Part shown: piece by piece, positions 6,027-8,067 of the stretch
Layout: every line of letters starts with the position of its first letter
Numbering within the stretch: the first letter of the stretch is position 1
The notes under the pieces: model-generated
Databases searched by the model: none
Told to the model about the DNA's origin: nothing
What the model saw: the letters and a program-made list of their open reading frames with translations, nothing else
Translations under genes and position numbers: made by a program
Source: GCA-2726865 sp050053595
GTDB lineage: Archaea > Thermoproteota > Bathyarchaeia > TCS64
DNA length: 8,067 nucleotides
Direction of reading: 5' to 3'
Assembly (NCBI GenBank): GCA_050053595.1
Contig: JASFTK010000064.1
Coordinates: forward strand, 1 to 8,067

Positions 6027-6034
6027 CTAAAAAG
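6027..6034 (-). promoter_or_regulatory. TATA-like box of pcn (or T-run ending tfs)
   Basis: The - strand reads AACTTTTTAGCC, 8 nt after the tfs stop. As a TATA-like box it would start transcription near 6005, leaving a leader of about 30 nt before the clamp start. The T5 run could also help terminate the tfs transcript. Confidence 0.4.
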
Positions 6035-6042
6035 TTGTCCCT

Positions 6043-6363
6043 TCAACCGTAATCGCGCCATGTATGGCCGCACTTTGTGCAACGGAAGAACTGGGTGGCG
6101 CTCTCGTCGATGCTCCTAGTCTGGACCATCCACCAGAATGCCTGGGTGTTGTCGCACTTGGGGCACTTTATCTTCGTCTGGGGCAGGGTCTTAAGCTTCC
6201 TCTCTTTTCTACCTATAACGATGATCTTGTCCTTCTCCTTGTTGTCCCTAGTGATCTCGATGTTCTCTTCCATCTTCTGAACAGCCCCGCACTTGGGGCA
6301 GGCCATCACCTTCTTATCGGCATCGAACTTGAGAACGGTACCGCATTCAGGACAAAACTTCAT
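6043..6363 (-). CDS. tfs: Transcription elongation factor TFS (TFIIS-like cleavage factor)
   Basis: This 106-residue protein has two zinc ribbons. The N-terminal one is MKFCPECG...MACPKCG (C4, C7, C22, C25). The C-terminal one is KCPKC...RCTKCGHTWRDYG (C67, C70, C95, C98). The tip of the second ribbon carries QTRSIDESATQFFRC with the acidic pair D86-E87. In active TFS this pair reaches the polymerase active site and stimulates transcript cleavage in backtracked complexes. An intact DE pair argues for a functional cleavage factor rather than an inhibitory TFS4-like paralogue. The start is ATG 6363, with GAGG 7 nt upstream. An upstream in-frame start at 6384 would add seven non-family residues and bury that site. 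It is flanked by TATA-like elements. Confidence 0.97.
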   Translation of the reverse strand: MKFCPECGTVLKFDADKKVMACPKCGAVQKMEENIEITRDNKEKDKIIVIGRKERKLKTLPQTKIKCPKCDNTQAFWWMVQTRSIDESATQFFRCTKCGHTWRDYG

Positions 6364-6396
6364 CGTGGTGCCTCTCTGCTGCAACCAACCTTTCTG

Positions 6397-6416
6397 CTAT
6401 AAAATCATTTTTAAAG
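6397..6416 (-). promoter_or_regulatory. Promoter region of tfs
   Basis: The 38-nt gap after the DUF99 gene stop and beyond holds two overlapping TATA-like elements on the - strand, CTTTAAAAATG (6416-6406) and TTTTATAG (6404-6397). The distal one would start transcription near 6386 and keep the GAGG ribosome site in a leader of about 22 nt, so it is the better candidate. Confidence 0.5.
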
Positions 6417-6423
6417 ATTATGC

Positions 6424-6930
6424 TCATCTGCGCGACATTATCGCGTCCTTCAGGAGTCTCGCAGTTCTCAAGGTCTCGGGTAGCCCTCCATTCCTCGTGG
6501 CAGTCTTGAGGACTATCTCAGCCTTGTCTTTCTCGAGGCCAAAGGCTACGGACCCCCCATCCAATCTGGAGACTCTCAAGCTCTCAGTCTCTGTGATATC
6601 CGGTGTCTCGGGCCAGTCCATCGCTATCACTGGTTTCCCTAGTTCCAAGGCGAGGATAGATGGATCTATCTTGGCGCCGTCATATAGGAGGCCCCTGTGT
6701 AGTAGTATGACCCTGATCTGGCGGTGGTGCTTCGAGCCCTCGATCATCCCCACGATGTCTTCGGTCATCTCTGGGCTTGTGGTCTTGGTCCTAAGGACCC
6801 CGTCAAGCCAGTGTTTCCCCCTGAAAACGGGTCCTACCACTTCAAAATGGGGTGTTTCAGGTGGTCTGAAGACTATGAGACCGAGGACTCTTATCTCTCC
6901 CTTTATCTCCCGGATTTTAAAGACGGTCAT
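6424..6930 (-). CDS. DUF99 family protein with altered putative active site
   Basis: The 168-residue protein follows the DUF99 (UPF0215) layout, a family with an endonuclease V-like fold. GEIRVLGL is at 11-18, VVGPVFRGKHWLDGVL at 31-46, MIEGSKHHRQIRVILL at 62-77, GKPVIAMDWPE at 98-108, and the C-terminal GLPETLRTARLL at 149-160. These correspond to the family's RVLGIDD, FRG.WLDGVL, SK...Q.R.I, PVI.V and PE.LR.A segments. The usual acidic residues are missing: the Asp pair after RVLG is replaced by LIV, and the Asp of the LDG turn aligns with H78. Catalysis is therefore doubtful. ATG 6930 matches the family start; an in-frame TTG at 6960 lies nearer rpoL. It is 38 nt after rpoL and probably cotranscribed. 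Family recall is from memory. Confidence 0.8.
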   Translation of the reverse strand: MTVFKIREIKGEIRVLGLIVFRPPETPHFEVVGPVFRGKHWLDGVLRTKTTSPEMTEDIVGMIEGSKHHRQIRVILLHRGLLYDGAKIDPSILALELGKPVIAMDWPETPDITETESLRVSRLDGGSVAFGLEKDKAEIVLKTATRNGGLPETLRTARLLKDAIMSRR

Positions 6931-6968
6931 GCCCTTTTTCCAGCCCGTATGGGCGCCCAAAAGGACGC

Positions 6969-7256
6969 TCAGTCGTCTTTGGGTAGTTGGGCCTCGAACT
7001 GTTTAAGGAATCTCTCGAGCTCGTCTTTGGCACCTTTCGTGGCTCTCAGGAATTCTCTGTTAAATGTCTGACCCCGTTTAAGGGTGACGTAGATGGTGGA
7101 TCTGTCCATAAGGGGGTGAGGTTTGGAGTATCCCGTCATCCTGACATTACCGAGTTTGAGCAGGGAGCTCTGCAGGAGGTTGAGAAGGGTATGTCCCTCT
7201 CCCCCGACCTCCATCTCAAGTCGGCGGCCCTCTTGACTCTTTATCCTGAGTTTCAT
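6969..7256 (-). CDS. rpoL: RNA polymerase subunit L (Rpo11)
   Basis: This 95-residue protein is the archaeal counterpart of eukaryotic RPB11 and of the bacterial alpha N-terminal domain. It carries the dimerisation core GHTLLNLLQSSLLKLGNVRM (21-40), the conserved YSKPHPLMDRSTIYV (43-57) and a C-terminal helix (about 68-90) ending LPKDD. RpoL pairs with RpoD to form the assembly platform of RNA polymerase. The ATG at 7256 overlaps the csl4 stop as ATGA, with GAGGAG 5 nt upstream, so it is translationally coupled to csl4. Confidence 0.95.
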   Translation of the reverse strand: MKLRIKSQEGRRLEMEVGGEGHTLLNLLQSSLLKLGNVRMTGYSKPHPLMDRSTIYVTLKRGQTFNREFLRATKGAKDELERFLKQFEAQLPKDD

Positions 7257-7828
7257 ACTAACTCCTCTTTACCATACGTTGAGGCGATCTTCCGCCTCTC
7301 AGTTCTGTCGCATCTGGAGCAATGGAGCCGTCCTCGCTGGAGCTCCAGAAGGGTCCCGCATCTTGTGCAATAAGCGTAGATAACCCCGTATTCGGGGCCT
7401 TTCACCGAGAGCAGGATCATCCTGTTCTTGGTGTTGATGATCTTGGCCTTGATTATATCGCCGTCCCGCATGGCCCCACCCATATCCCTAGAGAATTTAC
7501 GTTCAACACTCCTGATGTGAATCTCACCGGACCATGCATTTTCCGACAGCTTCCCATCAATGATGAAGATGTTGACCCTAGCGTCCCTCCTCATGACGGA
7601 CCCCACCTCGGCAATCACATCTAGCCCCTCCAGAGGGAGGACAAGCTCCCGGGTTTTCTTCACAACCTCAACCTTCCGATTCTCCAGATCGAAATGGGCC
7701 TTCCCAAGGACTGATGACCGGATATCCCCATTGATCTGGTAAGCACCGGGTCCGTCTTGAAAAACCTCTATGACGGATAGCTTTTCACCTGGAAAGACAT
7801 CCCTGTCTTTTATGCTGTTTTTCGACAT
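7253..7828 (-). CDS. csl4: Exosome RNA-binding subunit Csl4
   Basis: The 191 residues match archaeal Csl4. An N-terminal beta domain (about 10-65) starts VFPGEKLSVIEVF. An S1 RNA-binding domain (about 68-145) includes GSVMRRDARVNIFII and GGAMRDGDIIKAKI. A C-terminal zinc ribbon follows with C154/C157 (AYCTRCGTLLE) and C170/C173 (LHCSRCDRTERRK). Csl4 forms part of the cap on the Rrp41-Rrp42 ring and recruits RNA and DnaG. ATG 7828 gives the family start; upstream only a weak GAGATG lies about 8 nt away. It leads the csl4-rpoL-DUF99 unit, behind an AT-rich region with a TATA-like box at 7933-7945. Confidence 0.95.
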   Translation of the reverse strand: MSKNSIKDRDVFPGEKLSVIEVFQDGPGAYQINGDIRSSVLGKAHFDLENRKVEVVKKTRELVLPLEGLDVIAEVGSVMRRDARVNIFIIDGKLSENAWSGEIHIRSVERKFSRDMGGAMRDGDIIKAKIINTKNRMILLSVKGPEYGVIYAYCTRCGTLLELQRGRLHCSRCDRTERRKIASTYGKEELV

Positions 7829-7864
7829 TTTTGAGCATCTCTTTGAGTTTGATCGACGACTCTC

Positions 7865-7884
7865 GTGTATGAGGCATCATACAC
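7865..7884. repeat. Perfect inverted repeat, 8-bp arms and 4-nt loop
   Basis: GTGTATGA, then GGCA, then its exact reverse complement TCATACAC. It lies 37-56 nt ahead of the csl4 ATG, downstream of the predicted promoter. It could be an RNA hairpin in the leader or a dimeric regulator site. Confidence 0.6.
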
Positions 7885-7896
7885 TCATGGTGACCT

Positions 7897-7915
7897 TGAA
7901 ACTCCCGAGGTTTCA
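7897..7915. repeat. Short inverted repeat near the predicted csl4 transcription start
   Basis: TGAAAC, seven bases, then GTTTCA. The 6-bp arms sit around the predicted csl4 start point (about 7912) and 12 nt from the larger dyad. The arms are short enough that chance is possible. Confidence 0.4.
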
Positions 7916-7932
7916 GGGGCTCTATTGTTTCT

Positions 7933-7945
7933 CTTTTTAATAAAC
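7933..7945 (-). promoter_or_regulatory. TATA-like box of csl4-rpoL unit
   Basis: The - strand reads TTTATTAAAAAG, the best TATA-like element upstream of csl4. Initiation near 7912 would give a leader of about 84 nt, longer than for the other units here and containing the 7865-7884 dyad. Confidence 0.45.
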
Positions 7946-8067
7946 CCTATGATCGTCTCAGATAGTCAACAAATTAAATATCCATCTACAGTGAAGTTGT
8001 TTTTCATTGAGGGAGATTAATTTTTTCGGTAAAGATTTAAAGATAACCAGAGTATTTCGACCTTTAT

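Larger units (their letters stand above)
7829..8067. other. AT-rich upstream region of csl4
   Basis: This 239-nt stretch has no convincing gene. It holds a TATA-like box for csl4 on the - strand, two inverted repeats (7865-7884 and 7897-7915), several T-runs and, at the right edge, a + strand TATA-like TTTAAAG (8036-8042). The latter could serve a gene starting beyond the window. The AT-richness contrasts with the GC-rich genes. Confidence 0.6.

Noticed and set aside
6293..7006. 237-codon open frame on the + strand
   Set aside because: It is antisense to the tfs start region, the DUF99 gene and the rpoL end. The encoded protein is Ser/Pro/Arg-rich with no family motif, while the - strand frames encode recognisable proteins.
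1..8067. CRISPR array, insertion sequence, tRNA or rRNA
   Set aside because: No regularly spaced direct repeats, no transposase motif or terminal repeats with target duplication, and no tRNA-like clover-leaf or rRNA signature seen on either strand.

Overview
This window is an archaeal chromosome segment. Archaea-specific forms of primase (PriS and PriL), GINS, sliding clamp, transcription factor S, RNA polymerase subunit L, exosome Csl4, aIF2-alpha, Nop10, S27e and L44e lie side by side, and AT-rich TATA-like boxes precede several of them. The gene order (priS, gins15, rpl44e, rps27e, aif2a, nop10) and the single PCNA suggest a TACK/Thermoproteota-grade lineage, possibly a bathyarchaeote. That placement is inference from gene content and has not been tested with a phylogeny. 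Coding DNA is moderately GC-rich, while the spacers are AT-rich.

Layout: Positions 3-298 (+ strand) hold the 3' end of an unidentified gene, followed by an overlapping gene for a 41-residue single-pass membrane protein. Positions 299-493 are a convergent spacer with T-runs on both strands. From 494 to 7828 everything is on the - strand, so transcription runs from right to left: csl4, rpoL, a DUF99-family gene, tfs, pcn, priL, a 48-residue cysteine-containing small ORF, priS, gins15, rpl44e, rps27e, aif2a and nop10. Positions 7829-8067 are an AT-rich leader and promoter region upstream of csl4, with two inverted repeats.

Transcription units inferred from spacing: csl4-rpoL overlap by ATGA, with DUF99 close behind. 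tfs, pcn, priL and the small ORF each have a TATA-like box in the gap before them. priS-gins15-rpl44e-rps27e-aif2a-nop10 form a tight operon, with ATGA or TGATG overlaps or gaps of 13 nt or less, and a TATA box 30 nt ahead of priS gives it a nearly leaderless start.

The genes together cover primer synthesis (PriS/PriL), the replicative helicase (GINS) and processivity (PCNA). They also cover RNA polymerase (RpoL, TFS), RNA decay (Csl4), ribosome structure and modification (S27e, L44e, Nop10) and translation initiation (aIF2-alpha). A linkage of replication and translation genes of this kind is known in Archaea. I see no CRISPR array, transposon, tRNA, rRNA or defence system. The less explained items are the small Cys-rich ORF between the primase genes, a DUF99 protein that appears to have lost its acidic active site, the small membrane protein, and the structured csl4 leader.
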